Source: Pyronema omphalodes (Eukaryota; Ascomycota; Pezizomycetes; Pezizales; Pyronemataceae). From it: 64,000 nt of DNA. Each line of letters opens with the position of its first letter. The first letter of the stretch is position 1. The notes beneath the pieces were generated by a model. The model saw only the letters and a list, made by a program, of their open reading frames with translations, did not search any database and was not told the DNA's origin. The stretch covers positions 1 through 64,000 of the forward strand of contig JAJJXM010000108.1 of assembly GCA_024516155.1 (NCBI GenBank), in the 5' to 3' direction. Shown piece after piece: positions 51,601 to 60,655 of the stretch. The translations under genes and the position numbers were made by a program.

Positions 51601-52544
51601 CCCTTCGCCAACGATCGGATACTATCCTACTGTACACGGACGGCTCTCAACTTGACGGCATAACAGGCGCAGGATACACCATCCCACACGGGCTGCCACG
51701 ATCTGTCGACTCCATAGTGCCCATGGGCGACAGAACAGAAGTCTTCGACGCGGAAGTTATGGCCATCCACGAAGGACTCCGGACATGCCTGACACACATT
51801 CGACGCAACGACCTATACGACAAACACATCCACGTTTTTACCGACAACCAGGCCGCGATACATCGAGCCTCTCACCTCCGTCGAGGCCCCGGCCAGGAGC
51901 TCGCCTGGGCCATCCACAACACCGCTCACGACCTTCACGCTTACGGTACCTCAATTACCATCCACTGGGTCCCAGGACACACTAATGTCCCCGGAAACGA
52001 AGCCGCCGACGAACTGGCCAGACAGGCGACAACAGTACCGCCACGCCGACGAATACCGATATCCCTCACTTGGCTGCGCCGCCGCGCTCGAGAGAGGTAC
52101 ACCGAAGACTGGACCACCTGGTTCACCTCTTCCCCCCGACCGCGCACGTACACCGCCACACACCGCCGCACAATGGACACTGCGTACACCGAAAACCCCC
52201 GCTGGATATCAACTGCAATCCTGGGTCTTCGCACCGGCCACGGGTACTTCCTCAACTGCTTGGCCCACCCTCCATCCGACGCATACCCCTCCCGCAGCTG
52301 CAGCTGCCCAATCCATCCACCGCAGACGCCTCGACACCTCCTCCTGAGCTGCCCCGACTTCCAGGCCGCTCGCTCCACACTCAGGAAGGACCTCAAACTC
52401 AGACAACACTCCCGGATCAACCTAAACACCATTCTGGACACCCCCTCCGGCACCAAGGCTCTTTCCACTTTTATCTCTGCAACCAAGGTTGCTACCTCGA
52501 CCTGGGCACACTCCCGGCTAGAGAAGCCTCGCAGAAGGGGATAG
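48624..52544 (+). CDS. LINE-B2 ORF2: endonuclease, RT, RNase H, zinc tail (intact)
   Basis: 1,306 residues. The endonuclease domain (about 10-235) has SHNVN, LIQEIH, GDLNAHH and GSDHE. A polyproline linker (PPPPPPPPP) precedes RT. RT shows KAYRPIALLNCLGK, FLDVRGAFDNV with the catalytic Asp, GIPQGSPASP and YIDD at 50679-50690 (residues 686-689). RNase H starts at TDGSQ (Asp near residue 1006), with TEVFDAEVMAIHEGL, VFTDNQAA and HWVPGHTNVPGNEAAD. The C-terminus has CSCPIHPPQTPRHLLLSCP. The domain order and RNase H fit Tad-like fungal LINEs. With an intact ORF1 beside it, this is the likely driver of the (CAAA)-tailed HAL1-like copies, which is an inference from shared ends. Confidence 0.95.
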   Translation: MSSYNRLAATIRIVSHNVNRQRTALDALLNSAHNTADIILIQEIHITDITYATTHPSFTLVLPPRGDRTTNRTAAYVTRTNPYLRVSQRTDICADPDLQVLEVGTDLIPSFFLFNVYNEKHPESNIYTIPRALTPLPLPRRCIITGDLNAHHALWNSSTRSPTRATEIVDLIEQRDWTLVSVPDIPTHYYNQGRSSSVLDLTLASPHMAEETINWAIDDDNATGSDHEVIRFEVHTTHPDAETTPPTNRLNWKKTDWELFAETLRASCFALTPSWTQYRNHPTTDNLDAWAESIRDAILNAATTSTPVLQVTPQSKRWWTAEVTETRKKMTKARRKWKRKRDDRSHLNYKQHRNEYHRTIRTAKDAKWKEYLSQAEGPDVWQAFRYTNPRRAQLTPNLRAMINGQETICSSFDAKVEAFQKLFPPPPPPPPPSILPPRRELQWTTFTPTEVETAIFSSSPKKAPGPDGLTFACLRQAYLAIPEHMNNLYATLGTVGYHPRCWRQATTVIIAKPNKPDYSNPKAYRPIALLNCLGKTLEKLMATRLGTMADSHDLLHRDQIGGRPQRSAIDAAMALVHDVEIGKSHGMLTSALFLDVRGAFDNVSADRLQQTLRQLGCPRPVVSWCQSFLADRTIALAFDGRTDTQRPVQTGIPQGSPASPILFLLYLRPLFDELAQVHPYAWTPSYIDDVAIVVQGRTRKANARALENITTTAFRWADANAVAFDDAKSELLHFHWARTDSITEEEKVKLPNGTVITPGTQGGEKDVVRWIGLYLDRKLNFRKHVARRVTAAQRTLNALCRLARYETGLSPAATRLIYQACVQSRADYGAEIWWKQQKDLARTLQNQQNTALRRILNAFTSTPILALHNESALPPVTIRLDNRQRKYALRTLTLPASHPIITRCPVSFPAPSINDASINPDTEYDHPWHVPGQAPSRLLHVISTLSPWVQPNAEIEDTSQNIPDDDLAPTLTIDISSSPKADAADDHLLLLHALRQRSDTILLYTDGSQLDGITGAGYTIPHGLPRSVDSIVPMGDRTEVFDAEVMAIHEGLRTCLTHIRRNDLYDKHIHVFTDNQAAIHRASHLRRGPGQELAWAIHNTAHDLHAYGTSITIHWVPGHTNVPGNEAADELARQATTVPPRRRIPISLTWLRRRARERYTEDWTTWFTSSPRPRTYTATHRRTMDTAYTENPRWISTAILGLRTGHGYFLNCLAHPPSDAYPSRSCSCPIHPPQTPRHLLLSCPDFQAARSTLRKDLKLRQHSRINLNTILDTPSGTKALSTFISATKVATSTWAHSRLEKPRRRG

Positions 52545-53279
52545 ACCCCTACCGCTGACTACACTGACCGCAGTACCTTAGGAACTTTCGCGCGCGCTGA
52601 TTTTGCAGTGCTTTCTTACTTAGGATTTTGTTTTGTAAAAAAAACAAAAAAAAAAACAAAGGGGACAAGCAGAAGGGGAAGGTAGAGAAGGGATAGGCGG
52701 AGAGAAAGGGAAAGGGCACGCGGTGACGGGATCGGGCTGGGGTCGTTGCTTGGGTCTGCTTGGGGTTCGGGTGTTTTGAGTCTTGTTTTCTTTTTGTTTT
52801 CTTTTGTTTTCTTTTCTTTGTCTTTCAATTGTTTGTCTTACGGGTTGGAGTTGTTTTATGGTGCGACGGGTGAGAAGGGAACGGAGAGTGGAATGGTGCG
52901 AAAGGAGAGAGAGGGGCACGGGGAAGGAACAGAGGAGGGCGGCGGGAGTTATCTTTTTCTTTTCTTTTGTACGCGGAGGAAACAAAGGCGGTAAAATGGC
53001 TAAACATGGGAAGGGGAAGGGAGGAGGAAAGGGAGGAGCCCGGCGAGGCGGCCTCTGTGCAAGCAGGGCACTTGGAACATCAGACGCGCTTGGACAAGAA
53101 ACCCCCGAAGTATACAGTGGGGACAGACCCCACAACCACAACGATCAAGAGGAGGAGACTGGTAGAGGTGGAGACTGGGTTTTTGCTTTTACATTTCTTT
53201 CTTCTTCGCTTTTGTATTTATCTGTCCCTTGTCATAACCTTCGGGTTGCAAACAAGTAATGAGAGAACAAACAAACAAA
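52545..53279 (+). other. LINE-B2 3' UTR and 3' module
   Basis: No gene. About 90 bases follow the stop, then an A-rich tract (52636-52661) and a purine-rich region. From about 52975 comes the shared module: GGAGGAAACAAAGG, a G-run cluster (about 53008-53035), GACAGACCCCACAACCACAACG, and the TTCG hairpin (53236-53247) before CAAA repeats. Confidence 0.8.
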
Positions 53280-53497
53280 CTCCCGCTGTCCACGGAAAGA
53301 CACCACACGGCAACGGCGACCCCCCCCCCTGCATTCTCAACAACGAGCACCGAAACCCCCGGTTTTCTCATCGGATTCGGATTCGCAGCACTCTGTTACG
53401 TTATTCTCTGAATTTTCAGGGAATTCTACGTTGTTTTTGTTGACTTTTGTCGCAAAATCAGAGTTTTCACGAGTTTTGGCTTACCCCACCTCACGAA

Positions 53498-54946
53498 ATG
53501 TCGCCAAAACAACGACAGAACAACGCCCAACGATCGAAACGGTCCGAAAACGCGTACAATGTTCTAGCCGACCTTCCTCATGATGGATCTAAGCCTACTT
53601 TTGATGGAAGAGATGGAATAGTTGATGAAGTTGATGGAAACAGTGCTGGAGAACCCCTCCAGAACGTGGTCTTGGCAGGATCACCAGTTCCTTCGGCTTC
53701 AACAGACCAGCAACAAGACACAACTACCCGATCGCTGTATATCTGGCGCCATGAAATGATCAAGTTCATCCTTGAAGAATATGGAGCACGCGATGAAGCG
53801 TGCCTGGACAGATCATTGGCAGCGAACCACTCACGGATCAGTGCCCTCACGTTGTTAGGTGTGAACCAGGACAACAGAGAGACTCACCGCCGCTTCGACA
53901 CAGTCGAAGAGAAGATGTGCGACATAAGCGACCACATCAACGACAGGCTTGACGCCGTTCTGGCGAAACTCAACGACCTGCACGGCGAAAATGCGAAGCT
54001 GCGCGCAGCATTCGACTCTACACAGGGAGAAACAGCAGCTCTCAAGGCTGCTGTGGCCGCCCTGACGAAGAAAATCGACGAACAGCAACAAGTCATTTCG
54101 GCTCCCCCCTCACCGAACCTCACGGCCTCTTCCTCAGCGATGGAAGAGATGACTATGCAGCTCTCCGTCGTCCAACATGACATTCAGGATGTCCTGGACG
54201 CTGTTCGCAACCCTCCTGGCAAGAGAAAGCGAAGGGGAAGCGACCAGAACACCGAACCCACCTCACCGACAAACAGACGACCGGTGAACCACAAACCGAG
54301 AACGGCATCACCGGTGCGAAGCCTGATGCACTCAAAACATGCGACTACCGCCGCCCAGGACAAGCTTGATGCCCTCAAGCCTATGTCCCCCCTACCTCTC
54401 CTCGCGATCACGTCATCCGATGCGACACCGGAACCTCACCCTGACAGTTCATCTGCTCAGGACACACCTCTACCCGACGCCCCAAGCACTGCCCCTGCTG
54501 AGACGAATGGATGGAAGACTGTGGAGGCGAAGGCTACACAGAGGAAGAAGCAGAAAGCAAAGGAGACGACACCTACGGCAGCGCCACCCAGCAAGACCCC
54601 TACAACAAAGAATGGTGGCCGGGGAAAGAATACCCACCAACCCAGAACGACAACCTCCTCTGCAAAGAAGACTTGGGCAGAAGTCGTCAAGAGCGGAGGC
54701 ATCAACGTCCAGATTGTGCTTGGGAATGGCAATCTTGGACTGACAACACCACCGACAAGAAGGGGAGAGAGGCGAGGCGGGGCAGCGAGAAGGCTGAGGA
54801 AGAAGGAGGGAGAAGGGGAGAGAGGGGAGGAGAAGAGGGGCAGGACTGGCCCGGGTGTCTCAAAGGGCAAAGAGTCAGAAGACACCGGCGGAGGAGGGGA
54901 GAGAGGAGAGGAGAGTGGGGGCACGGGTGGCCCGGCGGCTGTTTAA
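53498..54946 (+). CDS. HAL1-like coiled-coil protein, divergent central segment (h7)
   Basis: 482 residues from the ATG at 53498, open to the TAA at 54946. The ends are almost identical to h6 and h8 (MSPKQRQNN start, SPNLTASSSAMEEM block, TWAEVV, GGPAAV end). Residues of about 72-170 differ: IWRHEMIKFILEEYGARDEACL, LTLLGVNQDNRETHRRFDTVEEKMCDI. The heptad pattern is kept despite the sequence change, which points to selection for the coiled coil. Function unknown. Confidence 0.85.
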   Translation: MSPKQRQNNAQRSKRSENAYNVLADLPHDGSKPTFDGRDGIVDEVDGNSAGEPLQNVVLAGSPVPSASTDQQQDTTTRSLYIWRHEMIKFILEEYGARDEACLDRSLAANHSRISALTLLGVNQDNRETHRRFDTVEEKMCDISDHINDRLDAVLAKLNDLHGENAKLRAAFDSTQGETAALKAAVAALTKKIDEQQQVISAPPSPNLTASSSAMEEMTMQLSVVQHDIQDVLDAVRNPPGKRKRRGSDQNTEPTSPTNRRPVNHKPRTASPVRSLMHSKHATTAAQDKLDALKPMSPLPLLAITSSDATPEPHPDSSSAQDTPLPDAPSTAPAETNGWKTVEAKATQRKKQKAKETTPTAAPPSKTPTTKNGGRGKNTHQPRTTTSSAKKTWAEVVKSGGINVQIVLGNGNLGLTTPPTRRGERRGGAARRLRKKEGEGERGEEKRGRTGPGVSKGKESEDTGGGGERGEESGGTGGPAAV

Positions 54947-55224
54947 CTTTGCTTTGGTTTTGTTTTTGCTTTGTGGAGGAAATAAAGGCGGAAAAATGGT
55001 TAAAAAAGGGAGGGGAAGGGTGGAGGAAATGGGGGAACGACCCGGCGAGGTGGCCTCCGAGCGTACAGGGCTCCTGGAACAGACGACGCTTGACGAACAA
55101 AAGCACAGCGAGACTTGGGGGTCTACAACCCCACACCCTAACGACAAGCTCTGGGGCACGCCCAGTGAGAGCCTGGCCTGACACCCGGGTTTCTTAATTT
55201 TGTATTTACTGTAGATTCCGCCAT

Positions 55225-55236
55225 AACCTTACGGTT
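55225..55236 (+). promoter_or_regulatory. 3'-terminal RNA hairpin (representative, (ATAA) type)
   Basis: AACC-TTAC-GGTT near the end of h7. The stem is the same as in the (CAAA) type, but the loop varies among copies: TTAC (1808-1819, 34515-34526), CTAA (5545-5556), CAAA (17627-17638) and TTGA (20739-20750), all read on the element strand. Confidence 0.6.
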
Positions 55237-55289
55237 GGATGCGTGTATGAGTTAATAAATAAATAAATAAATAAATCCCGCTGTCCACG

Positions 55290-58131
55290 AGCCCGACACA
55301 AACCCCATGCCGCAGTTAGAAGACTCGGTCCCCGACCCCCCGGACGAACCCCCGATAGCGATCTCAAGTTTAACCATCTCCGACTTCAAAGAAATGGTAG
55401 AAGACGAAAGCCTGACAGTGTTCTCGCTATCGTTCGACGAGATCACCGTCGCCCTACAAGACAAGCCCCCCCTCACGGATGGGGAACTGAAAGACATGAT
55501 CCCCAAAGAGTATCATGACTACCTCGATTTATTCAAGGAGGTCAACGCGAAGGAACTCCCCCCACACCGACCGTACGACCACAAGATACCACTGAAAGAG
55601 GGATTCGTCCCCCCCTTTGGCCCGTTATACTCGCTGTCACGCAACGAGTTGCAGACGCTGAAAGCGTGGCTCGATGAGAATTTGGAGAAAGGATTTATAC
55701 AACGCTCCCAATCACCAGCCGCCTCGCCGATATTATTCGTGAAAAAATCAGACGGATCCCTACGCCTATGCGTCGATTACCGAAGACTGAATGAAGGTAC
55801 CGAGAAGAACCGGTACCCGCTGCCATTGATACAGGAAACGATGATGAATCTTTGCAAAGCTCAATATTTTACGACCCTGGATGTCCGCAGCGCTTATAAC
55901 CTTATCAGAATGGCAGAAGGCGAAGAATGGAAGACGGCCTTCCGCACAAGGTACGGCCTATTCGAGTCGAAAGTGATGCCCTTTGGGCTCACCAACGCGC
56001 CTGCCGATTTCCAGGCATTTATAAATGCTGTCCTGAGACCATGCCTAGACCAGTTTTGTACGGCATACTTGGACGATATCCTCGTATTCTCTGAAACAAA
56101 GCCCGATCACACCGCACACGTCCGGAAGATCTTGGAACGACTCAAACAAGAAAAACTGCACTTGAAGCCAGAGAAGTGTAAGTTTGCTAAGGCAGAAGTA
56201 CAGTACCTGGGCTACAACATCAGCCGCGACGGCGCGCGCATGATGGATTCCAAAGTAGCCACAGTGAGAGATTGGAAGGAACCAACCAATTTGAAACAGG
56301 TCCAAGAGTTCCTAGGCTTCGCGAATTTCTACCGAAGATTTATCAAAGACTACTCAAAAGTGGTCTCCCCTCTGACGGCTCTGACCACAAAGAAAGATGG
56401 TAAAGCAATCCCCTTTACCTGGGGTAAAGATCAGCAAAGCGCCTTCGACCGACTAAAGGACGCATTTACATCAGCACCGATTCTCAAGCACTTCGACTAC
56501 GAGAAACCGATTGTAGTAGAAACAGACGCATCCGACTATGTGTCTGCTGGAGTTTTATCACAATACGACGACGATAACGTGTTACACCCCGTCGCGTTTT
56601 ATTCCAAAAAGCATTCCCCGGCGGAATGCAACAATGAAATCTATGACAAAGAACTACTGGCAATAGTTCGTTGTTTCGAGGAATGGCGTCCCCACTTGGA
56701 GGGCTCCGCCTTCCCTATAAAAGTATTGACAGACCACAAGAATCTCGAATACTTTATGACGACAAAGCTACTGAACAGACGACAAGCACGCTGGTCCGAA
56801 TTCCTGTCTCGGTTCAACTTTGTGATCACCTATCGACCGGGAACGTTGGGAGGAAAACCGGACGCCCTGACAAGACGAGCCGCCGACCTCCCGGGAGAGG
56901 GAGACGAACGCATACGAGCGAACCAGCAAGCTGTACTAAAGCCACAAAACTTCCAGTTGTGCATGACCCCGCCCATGAAACTTGCACCCTCCGAAGTGGA
57001 CCTCCTGTTTACAGAAGGCTACAAGACAGATGCATTCCCCAACCGAGTGTTGGGAATGCTGGAAGACGGTACACAAATCTGTAAGGACATATCACTCGCC
57101 GATTGCTCCGTGTTGGAAAACAGATTGTACTACCGAGACTGCCTCTATGTCCCCGCGCTGGACAAACTACGATTGAAACTACTACAAGATCACCACGACC
57201 CCCCCACCATGGGACACCCGGGCCGTGCAAAGACTTTCGAACTCCTCGCCAGGAATTATTACTGGCCTTCGATGAGAAAAGATGTGGATCAATTCGTCCG
57301 AAATTGCCACACTTGTAAAAGAACAAAAGCTACCCGCCACGCACCCTATGGAAGCTTGAAACCCCTACCGGTCCCGCGCCACCCGTGGCAGAATATCTCT
57401 GTGGACTTTGTTACTGGACTACCGACATCAGAAGGGTTCGACGCAATATGTGCGATCGTTTGCCGACTCACGAAACAGCGACACTTGGTGCCCTGTCACT
57501 CCACGATAGACGCAGAAGGCTTCGCGCAACTCTTCCTGGAAAACATATTCAAACTACACGGTCTGCCAGACACAGTAGTGTCCGACCGCGGCCCGCAATT
57601 TGTTGCCCACTTTTGGAAACACCTGGCAAATTGCATGGGTATCGAGATTGCCACGAGCACGGCCTTCCACCCCCAGACCGATGGCCAAACAGAAAGAATC
57701 AATGCGGTCACGGAGCAATATCTCCGCGCGTACGTCTGTTATTTACAAGACGATTGGAAGAAATTTTTACCACTGGCAGAATTTGCTGCAAATAACCAAG
57801 TATCGGATACAACGTCGCTGTCTCCGTTCTACGCTATATACGGCCGACACCCCAAATGCTCTTTCGAATTGGAAATCAGGACAGACAATCCTGAAGAAGT
57901 GAAAGCGAACGAGGTAGCGGAAAGGATGTCACACATCCATGACGTCTTGCGTTCGGAAATGAAATACGCCCAAGCCCGCCACATAGAAGCCGCCGACAAT
58001 TCCCGACTCCCCGCGCCGGTCTTCAAACCCAGAGACCTGGTATGGCTGGACGCCCGCAACCTCAGAACCCGCCGCCCCTCAAAGAAACTAGAAAACAAAC
58101 ACCTAGGCCCCTTCACCGTGTTACGGCCTAT
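55290..58131 (+). pseudogene. pol: gypsy-2 Pol: RT, RNase H, integrase; cut by HAL1-like h8
   Basis: Open through this interval, in frame with 46391-46467. RT has LCVDYRRLN, MPFGLTNAP and YLDD at 56066-56077, and RNase H starts at VETDASDY (about 56515). The integrase zinc domain lies at about 57190-57330 (HH...CHTC). Its catalytic motifs are VDFVTG (about 57406), VSDRGPQF (about 57580) and TDGQTERIN (about 57680). The Gag-proximal part before RT is present, starting EPDTNPMPQLED. The frame is broken after VLRPI by the insertion at 58132 and resumes at 60656. With the insertion the frame would read into HAL1-like 5' UTR and stop at 58258. Confidence 0.9.
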
Positions 58132-58146
58132 CGCTGTTGTTGAATC

Positions 58147-60131
58147 ACACCACACGGCAACGGCGACCCCCCCCCCTGCATTCTCAACAACGAGCACCGA
58201 AACCCCCGGTTTTCTCATCGGATTCGGATTCGCAGCACTCTGTTACGTTATTCTCTGAATTTTCAGGGAATTCTACGTTGTTTTTGTTGACTTTTGTCGC
58301 AAAATCAGAGTTTTCACGAGTTTTGGCTTACCCCACCTCACGAAATGTCGCCAAAACAACGACAGAACAACGCCCGACGATCGAAACGGTCCGAAAACGC
58401 GTACAATGTTCTAGCCGACCTTCCTCATGATGGATCTACTCCTACTCTGGATGGAAGAGATGGAAAAGTTGATGAAGTTGATGGAAACTTCGCTGGAAAG
58501 CCCTTCCAGAGCGTGGTCTTGGCACGATCACCAGTTCCTTCGGCTTCAACATCGCAGCAACAGGCGACAACTGAACACAGCCGGTTTAGTGACTACCGTC
58601 GCATGATGGTATCTGCAATTAATAAGGCAGTCGCAGTTGACGACAACTATGTCACCCTAGATCAACTGTTTATAGACAACTACGCCGGACTCGCTGGAGC
58701 CAGCTTCCTGGGGATACAACAGATCCACCAGGACACACAGCGTCGCTTCAATACCCTCGATGACACCATACGCAACAACAGCGATGAGATGCGCCTCAGA
58801 TTCGACGTCATGATGACGAAATTCAACATTCTGATGGGCGAAAACACGAAGCTGCGCGCAGCCTACGACTCTACACAGGCAGAAACAGCAGCTCTCAAGG
58901 CTGCTGTGGACGCCCTGACGAGGGAAATCGACGAACAGCAACAAGTCATTTCGGCGCCCCCCTCACCGAACCTCACGGCCTCTTCCTCAGCGATGGAAGA
59001 GATGACTATGCAACTGTCCGTCGTCCAACATGACATTCAGGATGTCCTGGACGCTGTTCGCAACCCTCCTGGCAAGAGAAAGCGAAGGGGAAGCGACCAG
59101 AACACCGAACCCACCTCACCGACAAACAGAAGACCGGTGAACCACAAACCGAGAGCGGCATCACCTGTGCGAAGCCTGATGCACTCAAAACATGCGACTA
59201 CCGCCGCCCAGGACAAGCTTGATGCCCTCAAGCCTATGTCCCCCCTACCTCTCCTCGCGATCACGTCAACCGATGCGACACCGGAACCTCACCCTGACAG
59301 TCCATCTGCTCAGGACACACCTCTACCCGACGCCCCAAGCACTGCCCCTGCTGAGACGAACGGATGGAAAACTGTGGAGGCGAAGGCTGCACAGAGGAAG
59401 AAGCAGAAAGCGAAGGAGACGACACCTACGGCAGCGCCACCCAGCAACACCCCTACAACAAAGAATGGTGGACGGGGAAAGAACACCCACCAACCCAGAA
59501 CGACAACACCCTCTGCAAAGAAGACTTGGGCAGAAGTCGTCAAGAGCGGAGGCATCAACGTCCAGATTGTGCTTGGGAATGGCAATCTTGGACTGACAAC
59601 ACCACCGACAAGAAGGGGAGAGAGGCGAGGGGGAGCAGCGAGGAGGCTGAGGAAGAAGGAAGGAGAAGGGGAGAGAGGGGAGGAGAAGAGGGGCAGGGCG
59701 GGCCCGGGTGTCTCAAAGGGCAAAGAGTCAGGAGACACCGGCGGAGGAGGGGAGAGAGGAGAGGAGAGTTGGGGCACGGGTGGCCCGGCGGCTGTTTAAC
59801 TTTGCTTTGGTTTTGTTTTTGCTTCGTGGAGGAAATACAGGAGGAAAAATGGTTAAGAATGGGAGGGGAAGGGAGGAGGAAAGGGAGGAGCCCGACGAGG
59901 CGGCCTCTGTGCAAGCAGGGCACTTGGAACATCAGACGCGCTTGGACAAGAAACCCCCGTAGTATACAGTGGGGACAGACCCCACAACCACAACGATCAA
60001 GAGGAGGAGACTGGTAGAGGTGGAGACTGGGTTTTTGCTTTTACATTTCTTTCTTCTTCTCTTTTGTATTTATCTGTCCCTTGTCATAACCTTCGGGTTG
60101 CAAACAAGTAATGAGAGAACAAACAAACAAA
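58147..60131 (+). mobile_element. HAL1-like copy h8, full length, intact ORF, (CAAA) tail
   Basis: It starts ACACCACACGGC at 58147. Fifteen extra bases (58132-58146) separate it from the TSD CGTGTTACGGCCTAT (58117-58131), whose partner lies at 60641-60655, beyond the truncated copy h9. The hairpin is at 60088-60099. It is nearly identical to h6, including the central segment. Confidence 0.93.
58345..59799 (+). CDS. HAL1-like coiled-coil protein, intact (h8)
   Basis: 484 residues with the same layout as h6. Differences from h6 are a handful of substitutions (for example K14R/Q15R region, T-to-A in GLAGAS, K-to-E in LTREIDEQQ, S-to-W near the C-terminus). Such similarity between two copies inserted at different places in gypsy-2 indicates recent bursts from one source. 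No enzyme motifs are present. Confidence 0.85.
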   Translation: MSPKQRQNNARRSKRSENAYNVLADLPHDGSTPTLDGRDGKVDEVDGNFAGKPFQSVVLARSPVPSASTSQQQATTEHSRFSDYRRMMVSAINKAVAVDDNYVTLDQLFIDNYAGLAGASFLGIQQIHQDTQRRFNTLDDTIRNNSDEMRLRFDVMMTKFNILMGENTKLRAAYDSTQAETAALKAAVDALTREIDEQQQVISAPPSPNLTASSSAMEEMTMQLSVVQHDIQDVLDAVRNPPGKRKRRGSDQNTEPTSPTNRRPVNHKPRAASPVRSLMHSKHATTAAQDKLDALKPMSPLPLLAITSTDATPEPHPDSPSAQDTPLPDAPSTAPAETNGWKTVEAKAAQRKKQKAKETTPTAAPPSNTPTTKNGGRGKNTHQPRTTTPSAKKTWAEVVKSGGINVQIVLGNGNLGLTTPPTRRGERRGGAARRLRKKEGEGERGEEKRGRAGPGVSKGKESGDTGGGGERGEESWGTGGPAAV

Positions 60132-60640
60132 CCCTACCTCTCCTCGCGATCACGTCAACCGATGCGACACCGGAACCTCACCCTGACAGTCCATCTGCTC
60201 AGGACACACCTCTACCCGACGCCCCAAGCACTGCCCGTGCTGAGACGAACGGATGGAAGACTGTGGAGGCGAAGGCTGCACAGAGGAAGAAGCAGAAAGC
60301 GAAGGAGACGACACCTACGGCAGCGCCACCCAGCAAGACCCCTACAACAAAGAATGGTGGACGGGGAAAGAACACCCACCAACCCAGAACGACAACACCC
60401 TCTGCAAAGAAGATTTGGGCAGAAGTCGTCAAGAGCGGAGGCATCAACGTCCAGATTGTGCTTGGGAATGGCAGTGGGGACAGACCCCACAACCACAACG
60501 ATCAAGAGGAGGAGACTGGTAGAGGTGGAGACTGGGTTTTTGCTTTTACATTTCTTTCTTCTTCTCTTTTGTATTTATCTGTCCCTTGTCATAACCTTCG
60601 GGTTGCAAACAAGTAATGAGAGAACAAACAAACAAACAAA
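60132..60640 (+). mobile_element. HAL1-like copy h9, 5'-truncated with internal deletion
   Basis: It starts at the CCCTACCTCTCCTCGCG point of the ORF and runs to GGGAATGGCA. It then jumps 384 bases (equivalent to 59585-59968 of h8) to GTGGGGACAGACC and ends in the hairpin (60593-60604) and CAAA units. It lies tail-to-head behind h8, within the same TSD. The deletion removes the Arg/Glu-rich ORF end and the G-run cluster but keeps the terminal hairpin. Confidence 0.9.
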
Positions 60641-60655
60641 CGTGTTACGGCCTAT

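Larger units (their letters stand above)
46491..53279 (+). mobile_element. LINE-B2, full length, both ORFs open
   Basis: It starts ACACCACACAGC at 46491 and ends in (CAAA)n at about 53279. The TSD CTCCCGCTGTCCACG is at 46468-46482 and 53280-53294, with eight extra bases (46483-46490) at the 5' junction. The order is 434-bp 5' UTR, ORF1, ORF2 (8-nt overlap), then a 3' UTR with an A-rich tract (52636-52661) and the shared 3' module. It is the best candidate here for an autonomous, possibly active element. Confidence 0.95.
53300..55275 (+). mobile_element. HAL1-like copy h7, intact ORF, LINE-A-type (ATAA) tail
   Basis: It starts ACACCACACGGC at 53300 after five extra bases (GAAAG). It ends with a LINE-A 3' end (CGACCCGGCGAGGTGGCC..., hairpin 55225-55236, ATAA units) instead of the LINE-B type. 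The third copy of the target, TCCCGCTGTCCACG, follows at 55276-55289, so this copy and LINE-B2 share one target site. Its central coding region is also distinct. Confidence 0.93.

Noticed and set aside
55307..58258. A 983-codon gypsy-2 Pol with a novel hydrophobic C-terminus
   Set aside because: The last 40 or so codons are HAL1-like 5' UTR added by insertion h8; the true C-terminus is at 60656-60992.
59585..60480. The 384-bp gap in h9 as a spliced intron
   Set aside because: The missing segment begins with AT and ends with CA and lacks GT-AG borders; a CA microhomology fits deletion or RT jumping better.
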